Positions 1 through 7,135 of a stretch of DNA of 14,914 bases are shown one piece after another; the stretch's first letter is position 1; each line of letters starts with the position of its first letter. The stretch comes from an uncultured Eubacteriales bacterium. GTDB lineage: Bacteria > Bacillota > Clostridia > Christensenellales > CAG-917. The notes under the pieces were generated by a model. The model was not told the origin of the DNA. It made no database searches and saw only the letters and a list, made by a program, of their open reading frames with translations. The stretch is taken from positions 1-14,914 of the forward strand of contig URTQ01000014.1 in the NCBI GenBank assembly GCA_900550855.1, written 5' to 3'. Both the position numbers and the translations under genes were made by a program.

Positions 1-814
1 CGACCGCTCTTGCAATGGACATACGAAGGCAAATTTCAACCTTTTTCTCGCTTACGAGTTGGTTGCCGAGTATGGGGTTGCTTGCGCGCAACGCTTTGAG
101 CGTGTACCCGATTTCCTCGTCAAATAGCTCGCCGACCCTGCCGATAAGCACGTCCACGAGATTGTCTTCGTTGAGGTTGCACCAACTTATGCCAACGCTT
201 CCGAGATGTTTGAGATACAACGTCGAATTGATTTCGGGATCTCTCGTCGTCGTTCCCTCGACTTTATTGAAAAACGCGCGATAGCCGTACATAACGTCGT
301 TCTTTGACGGTTGCGCCTGAATCTCGAATTTGTTAGGCACTTGCGCGCGGAAAGGCGAGCGCATACCGCTTGCGTCTATAACGAGGTCGAAAATCTGTTC
401 CTTACCCTCTGCGCATATTCCCACGACGATGTCGTTTTGAATGGCAAGAGATTTGACTTCGGTTTCGAACACGAGTTTGCAACCCGCACTTTCCGCTTGC
501 TTTGCAAAGTACTCGGAAAGTTTGGTGCGGTATACGGATATTTCTTCCATAGGCGGACACGGCGGAACGGGCAAGGAATATTCCTCGTTGGGCGAAACGA
601 AAAGCCACTTGCTCTTTTGGCAATACACTTCTCTTTCGGGCATAGGCAAGCCTGCCGCCTCGAATACGTCCGCTCGGATATCGTCGCGCCAGTCGTAACT
701 CACTTCGCCCCTTTTGCTCTTTTCGAAAACGGTGACGTCGTGTCCTTGTTTTGCAAGACGGATTGCCGCGACCATTCCGCCTTGTCCCATACCTATAACT
801 GCGATTCTTGCCAT
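1..814 (-). CDS. FAD-dependent oxidoreductase (geranylgeranyl-reductase-like), C-terminus cut by window edge
   Basis: The first 271 residues are visible; the reading frame is still open at base 1, so the C-terminus lies outside the window. The protein opens with a Rossmann dinucleotide fold: beta strand ARIAVI, then a GxGxxG motif (G8, G10, G13), a helix, and an acidic residue at the end of strand two (VTVFEK). A later VIDASGM segment (about residue 155) resembles the second FAD contact of the group that includes geranylgeranyl reductases and FixC-like monooxygenases. The start is the ATG at 814, preceded by an AGAGG ribosome binding site about seven bases upstream. It follows the nucleoside kinase gene on the same strand after 131 bp and may be co-transcribed with it. 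The FAD/NAD-binding fold is clear; the substrate is unknown, and assignment to the geranylgeranyl-reductase branch is a guess from general resemblance. Confidence 0.85.
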   Translation of the reverse strand, partial: MARIAVIGMGQGGMVAAIRLAKQGHDVTVFEKSKRGEVSYDWRDDIRADVFEAAGLPMPEREVYCQKSKWLFVSPNEEYSLPVPPCPPMEEISVYRTKLSEYFAKQAESAGCKLVFETEVKSLAIQNDIVVGICAEGKEQIFDLVIDASGMRSPFRAQVPNKFEIQAQPSKNDVMYGYRAFFNKVEGTTTRDPEINSTLYLKHLGSVGISWCNLNEDNLVDVLIGRVGELFDEEIGYTLKALRASNPILGNQLVSEKKVEICLRMSIARAV

Positions 815-853
815 AATTTTCCTCTCGTTTTATCTTCCGTAATGTCGTGCCGA

Positions 854-880
854 ATTGCCTTTATATTTGCAAAAGGCAAT
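854..880. repeat. 9-bp inverted repeat between nucleoside kinase and oxidoreductase genes
   Basis: ATTGCCTTT at 854-862 pairs with AAAGGCAAT at 872-880 around a 9-nt loop. It lies in the 131-bp gap between two minus-strand genes. On the minus strand no T-run follows it, so it is not a convincing intrinsic terminator. It could be a 5'-leader hairpin of the oxidoreductase gene or an operator. The rest of the gap (815-945) holds only the AGAGG ribosome binding site and a shorter hairpin (CGATT/AATCG near 921-935). Confidence 0.35.
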
Positions 881-945
881 CTTTATCTATACGTTTTTGC
901 CGTTTTAACTTGCTTTTTCGTCGATTTTCACAATCGTTTGCGCAA

Positions 946-2604
946 TCAGACGTTGAAGCAACTGCCGCCGATAAACTCTCTCAAAAGCGAGTTGCACGGG
1001 ATAAGACTTTCGTCATCTATCGTCTTGAAATATTTGAGATATTTTATAAGTCTGTTCGCAACGATAAATTGCGGATCGGTGTCCTTGATCTCTTTGAGCG
1101 CAGGCAGTGCGAGTTTTTTGAGTACGCAAAGTTCATACGCAAGCGCGGAATTGAACACGAAATCCACGCCCTCTTGCCACGGATATATCCACCTAAATTC
1201 GCCGTTTCTCACGCTCGACCACATATCTATCGTGTTCTTTGCCGGATAATTTCTGAATTGCATATCCCTCACGATTCTGCGGATAAGTCGCAAGTCCGTT
1301 ATGCTGAGCGGCGAGTGGTCGTCGACGTTTATGGTAAGTTGCGGCGCAATGTAGATTTTGAATTTTTGGTGCTTCGGTATGGAAGCGGTGAGTTTTTCGT
1401 TGAGCGCGTGTATGCCCTCTATCATTATTGGGCTATGCTCGTCGACTCTTATCGTGCGTCCTTTTTCCTTTACGCCCTTCGAGAAATTGAAACTCGGAAG
1501 CGTGACTTCTTCACCGTTTATCAAATCGAAAAGGTCCTTGTTGAACTGCTCGATGTCAAGGCAATCGACGTGTTCGAGGTCAACCTCGTTTGCCGCCTTG
1601 CCCTGCATTTTGCAAATCTTTTCGCGTTCGAGATAGTAGTCGTCCATAGAAATCATAACGGGATTTATGCCCCTCGAAATGAGTTCTATGCGCACTCTGT
1701 TGCAGAACGTGGTCTTGCCGCTCGAACTCGGACCTGCTATGCAGATAAGACGGATATTTTCGATGTCGCTCTCGATTTTTCTGCCGAGTTCGGAAAGCAT
1801 AGAGTTTTGTCTTGCCTCACACATCTGCACGAAATCGAGAACTTTGCCGTCCTCGACCTTTTCGTTTATGTCGGCAACCGTTCCCGTCTTCGTCTTGTTA
1901 GACCAAGCGGTCGCTCTTTGAAGGGTTCTGCCGTAGGTGCTTTCTTCCACAAATTCGGGAATCTCGGCGTTGAGTTCCGAGCGCGGATATTGAATGATAA
2001 TGCCGGGGCTGTACGGCATAAGATTGTAACTGAATATGCAACCCGTGGACGGCACCATATACGCGTGCAAATAGTCGTAATAGTCGCCGCAAACGTAGAT
2101 GTTCACCAAACTTTCGGGGCGATACGGCAATATGCGCAACTTGTCGTCGCGTTGCATCTTCTCGAAAATCTCGCGCGCCTCGTCCGTCGGAACTGTGATA
2201 CGCTCGATGGGCATATCCGCCTTTATGATACGGTCGACTTCTTTGCGTATTTCGTCCGTCGCTTTGGACACGTTGAAACCTTTTGTGAGAATCTGACAGA
2301 AAATCGAGCGCGACGCGTTGTAGCCGAAGCGTATGCGCACGTCGGGATAAAGATTGTGAAACGCCATTGCCACGATATATCTCAAACTCGCCTCGTACGC
2401 CTTTGCCGCCTCGTTGTTTTCGATGCCCAAAAACTCGATTGTCTTTCCGTCGTCCTTGCTTGAAAGTTTGCGATTGAGTTCCTTGATTTGCGAGCCGAGT
2501 TTGCACACGGCGTATTTGCGCCTATCCTCTTGTTTGAGCAAGTCAAGCACTCTCGTGCCTTCTTTGACTTGCATTTCGATTCCGTTTACAAAAACATTTA
2601 TCAT
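946..2604 (-). CDS. Nucleoside kinase with N-terminal TGS domain (uridine kinase/phosphoribulokinase fold)
   Basis: This 552-residue protein is a P-loop kinase of the uridine kinase/phosphoribulokinase family, expected to phosphorylate a nucleoside with ATP or GTP in the cytoplasm. Residues 1-60 form a TGS-type beta-grasp domain (MINVFVNG, VLDLLKQED, GKTIEFL), as in threonyl-tRNA synthetase. About 65-190 resembles the second synthetase-like domain usual in this subgroup. The kinase domain starts near 285 with Walker A GPSSSGKTT (291-299), followed by the uridine-kinase-type segment ISMDDYY (318-324). The length matches the family. I chose the ATG at 2604 over an in-frame start at 2661 because GAGGGG lies just upstream of 2604 and the TGS fold begins exactly there. 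A good promoter lies at 2714-2742. The exact nucleoside substrate cannot be told from sequence; many annotated homologues are simply called nucleoside kinase. Confidence 0.9.
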   Translation of the reverse strand: MINVFVNGIEMQVKEGTRVLDLLKQEDRRKYAVCKLGSQIKELNRKLSSKDDGKTIEFLGIENNEAAKAYEASLRYIVAMAFHNLYPDVRIRFGYNASRSIFCQILTKGFNVSKATDEIRKEVDRIIKADMPIERITVPTDEAREIFEKMQRDDKLRILPYRPESLVNIYVCGDYYDYLHAYMVPSTGCIFSYNLMPYSPGIIIQYPRSELNAEIPEFVEESTYGRTLQRATAWSNKTKTGTVADINEKVEDGKVLDFVQMCEARQNSMLSELGRKIESDIENIRLICIAGPSSSGKTTFCNRVRIELISRGINPVMISMDDYYLEREKICKMQGKAANEVDLEHVDCLDIEQFNKDLFDLINGEEVTLPSFNFSKGVKEKGRTIRVDEHSPIMIEGIHALNEKLTASIPKHQKFKIYIAPQLTINVDDHSPLSITDLRLIRRIVRDMQFRNYPAKNTIDMWSSVRNGEFRWIYPWQEGVDFVFNSALAYELCVLKKLALPALKEIKDTDPQFIVANRLIKYLKYFKTIDDESLIPCNSLLREFIGGSCFNV

Positions 2605-2664
2605 TTTCCCCTCACTTCGCGCAAAATCGATTGCGCAAAACGCTTGATTGATTATTTTCACCTA

Positions 2665-2670
2665 ATTATA
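2665..2670 (-). promoter_or_regulatory. Possible secondary -10 box upstream of nucleoside kinase
   Basis: A perfect TATAAT reads on the minus strand about 60 bp before the kinase start. No good -35 box lies 16-18 bp upstream (TTATAT at 17 bp), so it is weaker than the promoter at 2714-2742. Confidence 0.3.
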
Positions 2671-2684
2671 CTCGTCGTTTCCGC

Positions 2685-2700
2685 CAAATATAAATATTTG
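2685..2700. promoter_or_regulatory. AT-rich palindrome just downstream of the nucleoside kinase promoter
   Basis: CAAATAT (2685-2691) and ATATTTG (2694-2700) form a perfect 7-bp inverted repeat around AA. It lies within about 15 bp downstream of the predicted -10 box at 2714-2719, a usual place for a repressor operator. A chance palindrome in AT-rich DNA is possible. Confidence 0.3.
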
Positions 2701-2713
2701 TGACACTTATAAT

Positions 2714-2742
2714 ATTGTATCATACGAAAAAACCGTTTTCAA
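2714..2742 (-). promoter_or_regulatory. Predicted sigma-A-type promoter for the nucleoside kinase gene
   Basis: On the minus strand, TTGAAA (2742-2737, five of six to TTGACA) is followed after exactly 17 bp by TACAAT (2719-2714, five of six to TATAAT), with an extended TG motif one base before the -10 box. Transcription would start near 2707, giving a leader of about 100 nt before the kinase ATG. Confidence 0.6.
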
Positions 2743-2837
2743 GATAGGAATTATTTTTGCAGTTTTTAATAAGGATAAAAGGATTTGAGATGGCAAACGT
2801 TGAAATTTTTGGATATGTTGTAAAATTGTGTGATTGA

Positions 2838-2881
2838 GATGAAGAACGCGCAAGGCAGTTAGGCGCGATTTAGTGTGTTTT
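2838..2881 (-). repeat. Degenerate second copy of the hairpin-element flank, core missing
   Basis: Reading the minus strand on from the 127-nt element at 3009-2883, a near copy of its left flank reappears (CACTAAATCGCGCCTAAC against CACCAAATCGCGCCTAAC). After only ten bases comes GTTCTTCATCT (2847-2837). Those 11 bases are identical to the start of the distal arm of the trkH-linked element at 12465. The AAC...GTT frame is kept but the stem and conserved core between them are gone, so this looks like a deleted or incomplete unit. Its GTT lies 62 bases beyond the GTT of the complete element. Confidence 0.5.
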
Positions 2882-2882
2882 G

Positions 2883-3009
2883 TAAAAGTGCGCCAAATCG
2901 ATGCATAACGCGAAAGAGGCACTCGAACAGCAACCCTAATTTACTATGCGTAAATGAGTTGTCGGGCGAGTGCCTCTGACAAAGTTAGGCGCGATTTGGT
3001 GCGCTTTTA
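2883..3009 (-). repeat. Structured 127-nt hairpin element, copy A, at the 3' end of the LURP-one gene
   Basis: Read on the minus strand, it is built as nested stems. The outer stem is 18 positions (3009-2992 with 2900-2883, 16 paired). Then come an unpaired C against AT, a 7-bp stem GCCTAAC/GTTATGC with one mismatch, an internal loop of six and five bases, and a perfect 11-bp stem AGAGGCACTCG/CGAGTGCCTCT (2977-2967 with 2925-2915). The core between reads CAACTCATTTACG, CATA, GTAAATTAGGGTTGC, and can itself fold through CAAC/GTTG and ATTTAC/GTAAAT. The first three bases of the outer stem are the TAA stop codon of the LURP-one gene. No T-run follows the 11-bp stem here, so a plain terminator is unlikely. 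It aligns gaplessly with copy B after trkH. The structure is visible directly; whether it acts as RNA or DNA is unknown. Confidence 0.8.
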
Positions 3010-3501
3010 GTGAGAGGGGTGGCAAACAAGGTCATACCACAACCCCACCAACACACCGTACGCGGGATTTATGCGATTTTCGTCGATGTCAATGACGTAG
3101 GTGTCGCGGATTGAAAGAAGTTTCTTGCGCGCTTTGACGGCGAGCGTTTTGCCGTTTGAGTCGAGAAGATATGCTTTCATATGGAAAGGACCTGCTTTAA
3201 TTCTGACGTTGAGATTGCCTTGCGACGATACGGCGCGACGGAAGCACAAAAACGGCAACTTCTCGTTGATGACGCACACTTGATTGCCGCGCGCGTCTGT
3301 GATTGAAAACCAAGACGTGAAAACTTTTTTGAGTTCGGATTGCATACGAGCAATCGGCGCGCCGTCGGGCGTGAACAGAACGACGTTGGTCATAAATCTG
3401 TCCCACTGTCTTTCAGCAAAGAATGCGGTTTGCCCTTCTTTCGTTTTTATCTCGAATTTTGCACCGACGGTGAAATACTTTTGTTTGATGATTATCCTCA
3501 T
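3007..3501 (-). CDS. LURP-one-related (LOR/YxjI-like) family protein
   Basis: A 164-residue soluble protein with the pattern of the LURP-one-related family (Tubby-like beta barrel; YxjI of Bacillus is a member). It opens with IIKQKYFTVGAKFEIK and continues with strands such as KVFTSWFSITDARGNQVCVI and GPFHMKAYLLDSNGKTLAVKARK; the region near the C-terminus, RDTYVIDIDENRINPAYGVLVGLWYD, fits the family's last strands and hydrophobic helix. The molecular role of bacterial members is not established, though the fold is related to phospholipid scramblases. The ATG at 3501 has a strong GGAGGG site (3511-3506) five bases upstream and a good promoter at 3544-3572. It lies 107 bp after folBK on the same strand with no clear terminator between, so read-through from the fol operon is possible. 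Its stop codon forms the first base pairs of the 127-nt hairpin element. Confidence 0.75.
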   Translation of the reverse strand: MRIIIKQKYFTVGAKFEIKTKEGQTAFFAERQWDRFMTNVVLFTPDGAPIARMQSELKKVFTSWFSITDARGNQVCVINEKLPFLCFRRAVSSQGNLNVRIKAGPFHMKAYLLDSNGKTLAVKARKKLLSIRDTYVIDIDENRINPAYGVLVGLWYDLVCHPSH

Positions 3502-3518
3502 AATTCCCTCCGATAATT

Positions 3519-3535
3519 AGCGAACGTTCTTCGCT
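3519..3535. promoter_or_regulatory. Inverted repeat in the leader of the LURP-one gene
   Basis: AGCGAA (3519-3524) and TTCGCT (3530-3535) form a 6-bp stem around a 5-nt loop, between the predicted -10 box and the ribosome binding site. It may be a leader hairpin or an operator; it is short. Confidence 0.3.
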
Positions 3536-3543
3536 CTAAATGT

Positions 3544-3572
3544 AGTTTATCATACAATATGATTTGTTGCAA
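3544..3572 (-). promoter_or_regulatory. Predicted sigma-A-type promoter for the LURP-one gene
   Basis: On the minus strand, TTGCAA (3572-3567) is followed after 17 bp by TAAACT (3549-3544), with an extended TG one base before the -10 box. It lies in the gap after folBK and gives the LURP-one gene its own start of transcription. Confidence 0.5.
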
Positions 3573-3608
3573 GAACATATTTCTTTAAGCGGAAAACGCA
3601 GATATTCG

Positions 3609-4424
3609 TCACTTATTTTCAACGTCGGCAAGAAGTTCACAAACACGCTTTTTGAGAATCGGATGAAGTTTGTACGGGCATAGTTCGGCAAGCGGTTTGA
3701 GGACGAAATCCCGACGTTGCATATCGATATGCGGCACGCACAAATCGTTTGACTCGACGACGCAATTGTCGTAGAAAATTATATCGACGTCGAGGGTTCT
3801 GTTGCCCCACCTCTCGTTGCGCACGCGCTCGCCGCCCTTTTCGATTTGCGATACGACCCGCAAAAGTTCTTCGGGGCTGTACAAGGTTTGAATCTTCACC
3901 GCGCTGTTGACAAAATCGTTCGTCGCAACGCCGCCGTAGGGAATCGTCGAGTATCTCGAACTTTCCTTCACGTCCTTTATATTGTCGTCGGCGCAAAGCC
4001 TTGAAATCGCAAAGTCGAGATAGGCATTTTTGTCGCCCATATTCGAGCCGAGCGCAAGGTAGACTTCGTGCCATTCCTTTTCGACTTCGACTGCGGCGTA
4101 ATCGAACACGCCGTCCATAGGCGCGTCGGGTTTTTTGACGGTGAGAATCACCTTTTTCGCAGGGTATTTTTTGAGCAATAATTCAGCCGAACGCGTTGCC
4201 AAAGTTTCAATCAAATCGAAGCAGTTATTTTCACAAAACGACTTTAACGTCTTCTTTACGTCGCTATAACTTATGGTTTTGGTCAAATCGTCGTATTTTG
4301 CCGCTTCGGAAAAATCGTAGAAAATCCGTGCCGTAAACACGAATCTTTGCGGCGTAATTTTTTCTTCGGGATTGCATCCGTGGCAAGAAGTTATTTGGTA
4401 GTTTTTGAGTATTATTTTGTCCAT
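3609..4424 (-). CDS. folBK: Bifunctional dihydroneopterin aldolase / 6-hydroxymethyl-dihydropterin pyrophosphokinase
   Basis: A 271-residue fusion of two consecutive folate enzymes. Residues 1-115 are FolB, which cleaves dihydroneopterin to hydroxymethyl-dihydropterin and glycolaldehyde. The visible family pattern includes HGCNPEE near 15-21, SYSDV with Y53, LIETLA with E73, and the likely catalytic lysine K98 in LTVKKPDAP. Residues 120-271 are FolK, which transfers pyrophosphate from ATP. It shows YLALGSNMGD (122-131), then RNERWGNRTLDVDIIFYD with the magnesium-binding D212 and D214, and VPHIDMQRRDFVLKPL (230-245). The product feeds the FolP enzyme encoded just upstream, with 14 bp between the two genes. 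No Shine-Dalgarno sequence is visible before the ATG at 4424, so translation may depend on ribosomes arriving from folP. FolB-FolK fusions are known in Clostridia. Confidence 0.95.
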   Translation of the reverse strand: MDKIILKNYQITSCHGCNPEEKITPQRFVFTARIFYDFSEAAKYDDLTKTISYSDVKKTLKSFCENNCFDLIETLATRSAELLLKKYPAKKVILTVKKPDAPMDGVFDYAAVEVEKEWHEVYLALGSNMGDKNAYLDFAISRLCADDNIKDVKESSRYSTIPYGGVATNDFVNSAVKIQTLYSPEELLRVVSQIEKGGERVRNERWGNRTLDVDIIFYDNCVVESNDLCVPHIDMQRRDFVLKPLAELCPYKLHPILKKRVCELLADVENK

Positions 4425-4438
4425 ATTTTATTGTTATT

Positions 4439-5230
4439 TTAAAGTTTTATAACGGCAATATTTTCTCTCACATCGTGAACCCTAACAAATAATACGCCCT
4501 GCTTTACGGCAAGAATCGTAGAGTCGAGAGTTGCCGAAAGTCTTGTGTCTGGCGTGCCGCCGAACATAGATTTTCGCGACGTTCCGAGCAAGAACGGATA
4601 CTCGTCGAACATATCCAAAAGTTTGTCGTAGTCCCTCAAAAGTTGCCAGTCCTCGTCGTTGTTTTTGTTGAATCCTATGCCGCCGTCAAGCAAGATTCTG
4701 CTTTTGTCGAGTCCTTGCGACAAGAGCGAATCGACCGCTCGCATAAGTCCAGTTTCTTTGTCGAAAAAGAGGTCGGGGATTTTGGATTTGCGCCTGTCGT
4801 GCATAACGCATATCGCAACGTCGTTTTGCGCGACGACTTTGGCAAGATTTTTGTCGGCGAGGCAACTTACGTCGTTTATCATATCCGCACCCGAATCGAT
4901 TGCCGCTTGCGCAACGTCGGGATAGAACGTGTCAACGCTCACAAGCGCGTCGGGAAACGCTTTTTTTATGCTTTCGACTGCGGGCAATACTCTTGCCATT
5001 TCCTCGATTGCGCTTACGCTTTGCGCACCGGGTCTTGTGGATTGTCCGCCTATATCTATGATTTCCGCCCCCTGTTTCAAAAACTTTTCGGCGGTTTCAA
5101 CCGCGTCGTGAGCGTGTCTGCTTCCCGCAAAAAAACTGTCGGGCGTGACGTTGAGAATTGCCATAACGTGCGTGCCGTCCGTGAAAGTTTTGTTGCCGAC
5201 GTGAAAATCGTACTTGCGTTGTCCTCTCAT
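4439..5230 (-). CDS. folP: Dihydropteroate synthase
   Basis: A 263-residue TIM-barrel enzyme that joins hydroxymethyl-dihydropterin pyrophosphate to p-aminobenzoate to give dihydropteroate; it is the target of sulfonamides. Family motifs in order: MAILNVTPDSF (23-33), IDIGGQSTRPGA (58-69), VSVDT (97-101), INDVS (118-122), LDGGIGFNKN (181-190), LLGTSRKSMFG (214-224) and VRVHDV (249-254). One deviation is LDGGIGF where most members read LDPGIGF; the aspartate is kept. Its ATG overlaps the folE stop codon by four bases (ATGA), a sign of translational coupling. No second copy is seen in the window. Confidence 0.96.
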   Translation of the reverse strand: MRGQRKYDFHVGNKTFTDGTHVMAILNVTPDSFFAGSRHAHDAVETAEKFLKQGAEIIDIGGQSTRPGAQSVSAIEEMARVLPAVESIKKAFPDALVSVDTFYPDVAQAAIDSGADMINDVSCLADKNLAKVVAQNDVAICVMHDRRKSKIPDLFFDKETGLMRAVDSLLSQGLDKSRILLDGGIGFNKNNDEDWQLLRDYDKLLDMFDEYPFLLGTSRKSMFGGTPDTRLSATLDSTILAVKQGVLFVRVHDVRENIAVIKL

Positions 5231-5787
5231 TTTATCCCCTCGATAAGCATTTTTTCGACGAGTTCGTCAACCTCGCCTCTCTTTGCGAAAGTGACGGTTT
5301 TCGCGCCGATTTTCTTTACGCCTCTTGCGCTCATACAGGTGTGTTGCGCCTCGATTACGACGATAACGCCCTTCGGATTGAGTTGCTCGAAAATGGCGTC
5401 GGCAATCTGCGCGTTGAGCCTTTCTTGAAGTTGCAAACGCTTTGCGTAAACCTCTACGACGCGCGCGAGTTTTGAAAGTCCGACGACTTTTCCGCTCGGA
5501 ATATACGCAATATGTACCTTGCCGAAAAACGGCATAAGGTGATGTTCGCAAGTAGAGGAAAAGTCTATATCCTTTTCGATGACGACTTCGCTTCCGCTCT
5601 CGACGAACGTTTTTGAAAGATGCGTTTTGGGGTCGTCGCTATAACCTGCGGTTAGTTCTTCAAGCATACGCGCAACTCTGTCGGGGGTTTGCAAAAGTCC
5701 CTCGCGCATAGGGTCTTCGCCTATTGCTTCGAGAATGTCGTAGACTGCTTTTTTGATTTTTTCTTGGTCGATATTATTGTTTTTCAT
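5227..5787 (-). CDS. folE: GTP cyclohydrolase I (FolE1 type)
   Basis: A 186-residue enzyme of the T-fold family that converts GTP to 7,8-dihydroneopterin triphosphate and formate, the first step of folate synthesis. The zinc site is visible: C80 with the adjacent histidines in TCEHHLMPFFG, and C151 in QAQHTCMSARG-like context (EAQHTCMSARG, 147-157). Other family segments are REGLLQTPDRVARM (28-41), YIPSGKVVGLSKLARVVE (95-112) and RLQLQERLNAQIA (117-129). The length is typical for a bacterial FolE1 and no second domain is present. The ATG at 5787 follows the folC stop by 16 bp with no strong ribosome binding site. It is the second gene of the riboswitch-led operon, and its stop overlaps the folP start. 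Confidence 0.97.
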   Translation of the reverse strand: MKNNNIDQEKIKKAVYDILEAIGEDPMREGLLQTPDRVARMLEELTAGYSDDPKTHLSKTFVESGSEVVIEKDIDFSSTCEHHLMPFFGKVHIAYIPSGKVVGLSKLARVVEVYAKRLQLQERLNAQIADAIFEQLNPKGVIVVIEAQHTCMSARGVKKIGAKTVTFAKRGEVDELVEKMLIEGIK

Positions 5788-5803
5788 AAGCGTATTATTT
5801 GTT

Positions 5804-7129
5804 TTATTTACAGTCGTTAAGGTTTTGAAAAAGCGTGAGCGAACCGCACAAAATGACGACGTCGCAATCGCCTTTAAGGGCGTTTTGCACTGCGGTTTTT
5901 ATGTCATTTTGAACGTCGCAAATTCCTTTGCAAAGCGGTTTTGCAATCAAAAGCAAATCCTCTTTTTGCATTGCTCTGGGCGACGGCGGCGTAACGCAAG
6001 TTATCTTGTCGGCAAGCGGCGCGACGATTGCGCAAATGCCATTGACGTCCTTGTCTTTAAGCACGCCCAAAACGAGATGAACGTGCCTTGATTGAAACAA
6101 ATCCTTTATCGCGTTGGCAAGCGTGGTTGCGCCTTGCGGATTGTGCGAACCGTCGAAAATAAGCACTTTATCTTGCGGAATCGTTATGTTAAAGTCCTCT
6201 TTTGCGTTTTTGACGACTTGCAACCTTGCTTTCCACACGGTGTTTTTAAGTCCGTTTTCAAGAGCGGTCTGACTTATGGAAAAGTGCTTGTTTCTCAGTT
6301 GTTCGACGGCGCAAATCGCTATTGCGGCGTTTGTGAGTTGATGCTTTCCGAGCATAGATATTTCGTACTCTTTGCCGTCGTACAAAAAGCGTTGTCCGCT
6401 CAAATCGCCGCTCAAAAAAATCGGTTCTTTGCACACGAACACTTTTGCCTTGCGATACTCTTTTTTGCCGTCCTTGAAAACGTAGGGATTTTCGATTTCT
6501 TTCATCACCTCGGCAGGCTGATTGCAAGTGACTGCGACGTCTTTTATTATCGCCGCTTTTTCGCTTGCTATTTGCGAGAGCGTATCCCCCAAAATCGCGC
6601 AGTGGTCAAGACCTATCGGGGTTATCACCGCAATTTCCTTATCCTCTATCGCATTGGTTGCATCCCACCTACCGCCGAGTCCCGTTTCCAGCACGCATAC
6701 GTCGCATTCCTTGTCGAAAAACACAAGCATTGCGACGGCGGTTTCTATTTCAAAAGCCGTCGGATTAAACTCACCTATGCCGAATGCGTTTCGCAAAACG
6801 CGCTCGCTTTCTATGCACTCTTTGACTACGGTGAGATACTTTGCGACGTCCTCGTTTGAAAGCGGTTTGCCGTTTATCAACCACCTTTCGTTGTAGCAAA
6901 AAACGGACGGTGAATTGTAAGTGCCGACCTTGTAGCCAGCCTCTTTCAAAACCGACGTGAGATACGCGCTCACCGAGCCTTTGCCGTTCGTGCCTGCGAT
7001 ATGGACGAATTTCAAATGTTTGTCGGGCGCGCCGAGAAGGTCGAGAAGTTCGCGCATACGCTCGATTCCGTAGTCCGAACCCGACCTTTCGATATTCTTG
7101 ACGTAGTCGATTGCCTCTTGATAAAACAA
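5804..7129 (-). CDS. folC: Folylpolyglutamate synthase / dihydrofolate synthase
   Basis: A 441-residue Mur-ligase-fold enzyme that adds glutamate to dihydropteroate and/or to reduced folates with ATP. Visible motifs are the ATP loop HIAGTNGKGS (43-52), the linker YNSPSVFCYNERWLING (71-87), VLETGLGGRWDATN (146-159), ITPIGLDH (169-176) with SEKAAIIK (189-196), and the C-terminal FDGSHNPQGA (325-334). The length is usual for FolC. The start is a TTG at 7129, chosen because GGGGG lies six bases upstream (7136-7140) and the family N-terminus (YQEAIDYV) begins right after. The leader upstream carries a THF riboswitch, making folC the first gene of a folC-folE-folP-folBK operon. Dihydrofolate reductase is not encoded in this window. 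Confidence 0.95.
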   Translation of the reverse strand: MFYQEAIDYVKNIERSGSDYGIERMRELLDLLGAPDKHLKFVHIAGTNGKGSVSAYLTSVLKEAGYKVGTYNSPSVFCYNERWLINGKPLSNEDVAKYLTVVKECIESERVLRNAFGIGEFNPTAFEIETAVAMLVFFDKECDVCVLETGLGGRWDATNAIEDKEIAVITPIGLDHCAILGDTLSQIASEKAAIIKDVAVTCNQPAEVMKEIENPYVFKDGKKEYRKAKVFVCKEPIFLSGDLSGQRFLYDGKEYEISMLGKHQLTNAAIAICAVEQLRNKHFSISQTALENGLKNTVWKARLQVVKNAKEDFNITIPQDKVLIFDGSHNPQGATTLANAIKDLFQSRHVHLVLGVLKDKDVNGICAIVAPLADKITCVTPPSPRAMQKEDLLLIAKPLCKGICDVQNDIKTAVQNALKGDCDVVILCGSLTLFQNLNDCK

Positions 7130-7135
7130 AAAGCA

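Noticed and set aside
311..1249. 312-codon open frame on the plus strand near the left edge
   Set aside because: It runs opposite the oxidoreductase and then through the gap into the kinase, spanning unrelated features; the minus-strand proteins are clearly the real ones.
847..2463. 538-codon open frame on the plus strand opposite the nucleoside kinase
   Set aside because: It is antisense to a gene with clear Walker A and TGS motifs, its translation has no recognisable domain, and similar shadows occur opposite most genes here because codons whose complements are stops are rare.
2707..2922. 71-codon open frame on the minus strand between the LURP-one and kinase genes
   Set aside because: It overlaps the hairpin element, its remnant and the kinase promoter, has no ribosome binding site, and the protein is low in information.
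2883..3009. Reading the hairpin elements as integron attC sites
   Set aside because: Copy A has GCCTAAC like an attC R'' box, but copy B has GAATAAC/GTTCTTC, which breaks the consensus, and the pairing extends 18 bp beyond these boxes, unlike attC. No integrase or cassette array is present.
2883..3009. Reading the elements as ERIC-type palindromes because of the 127-nt size
   Set aside because: ERIC copies share their whole sequence; here only the core is shared and the arms differ, and the core does not resemble ERIC as I know it.
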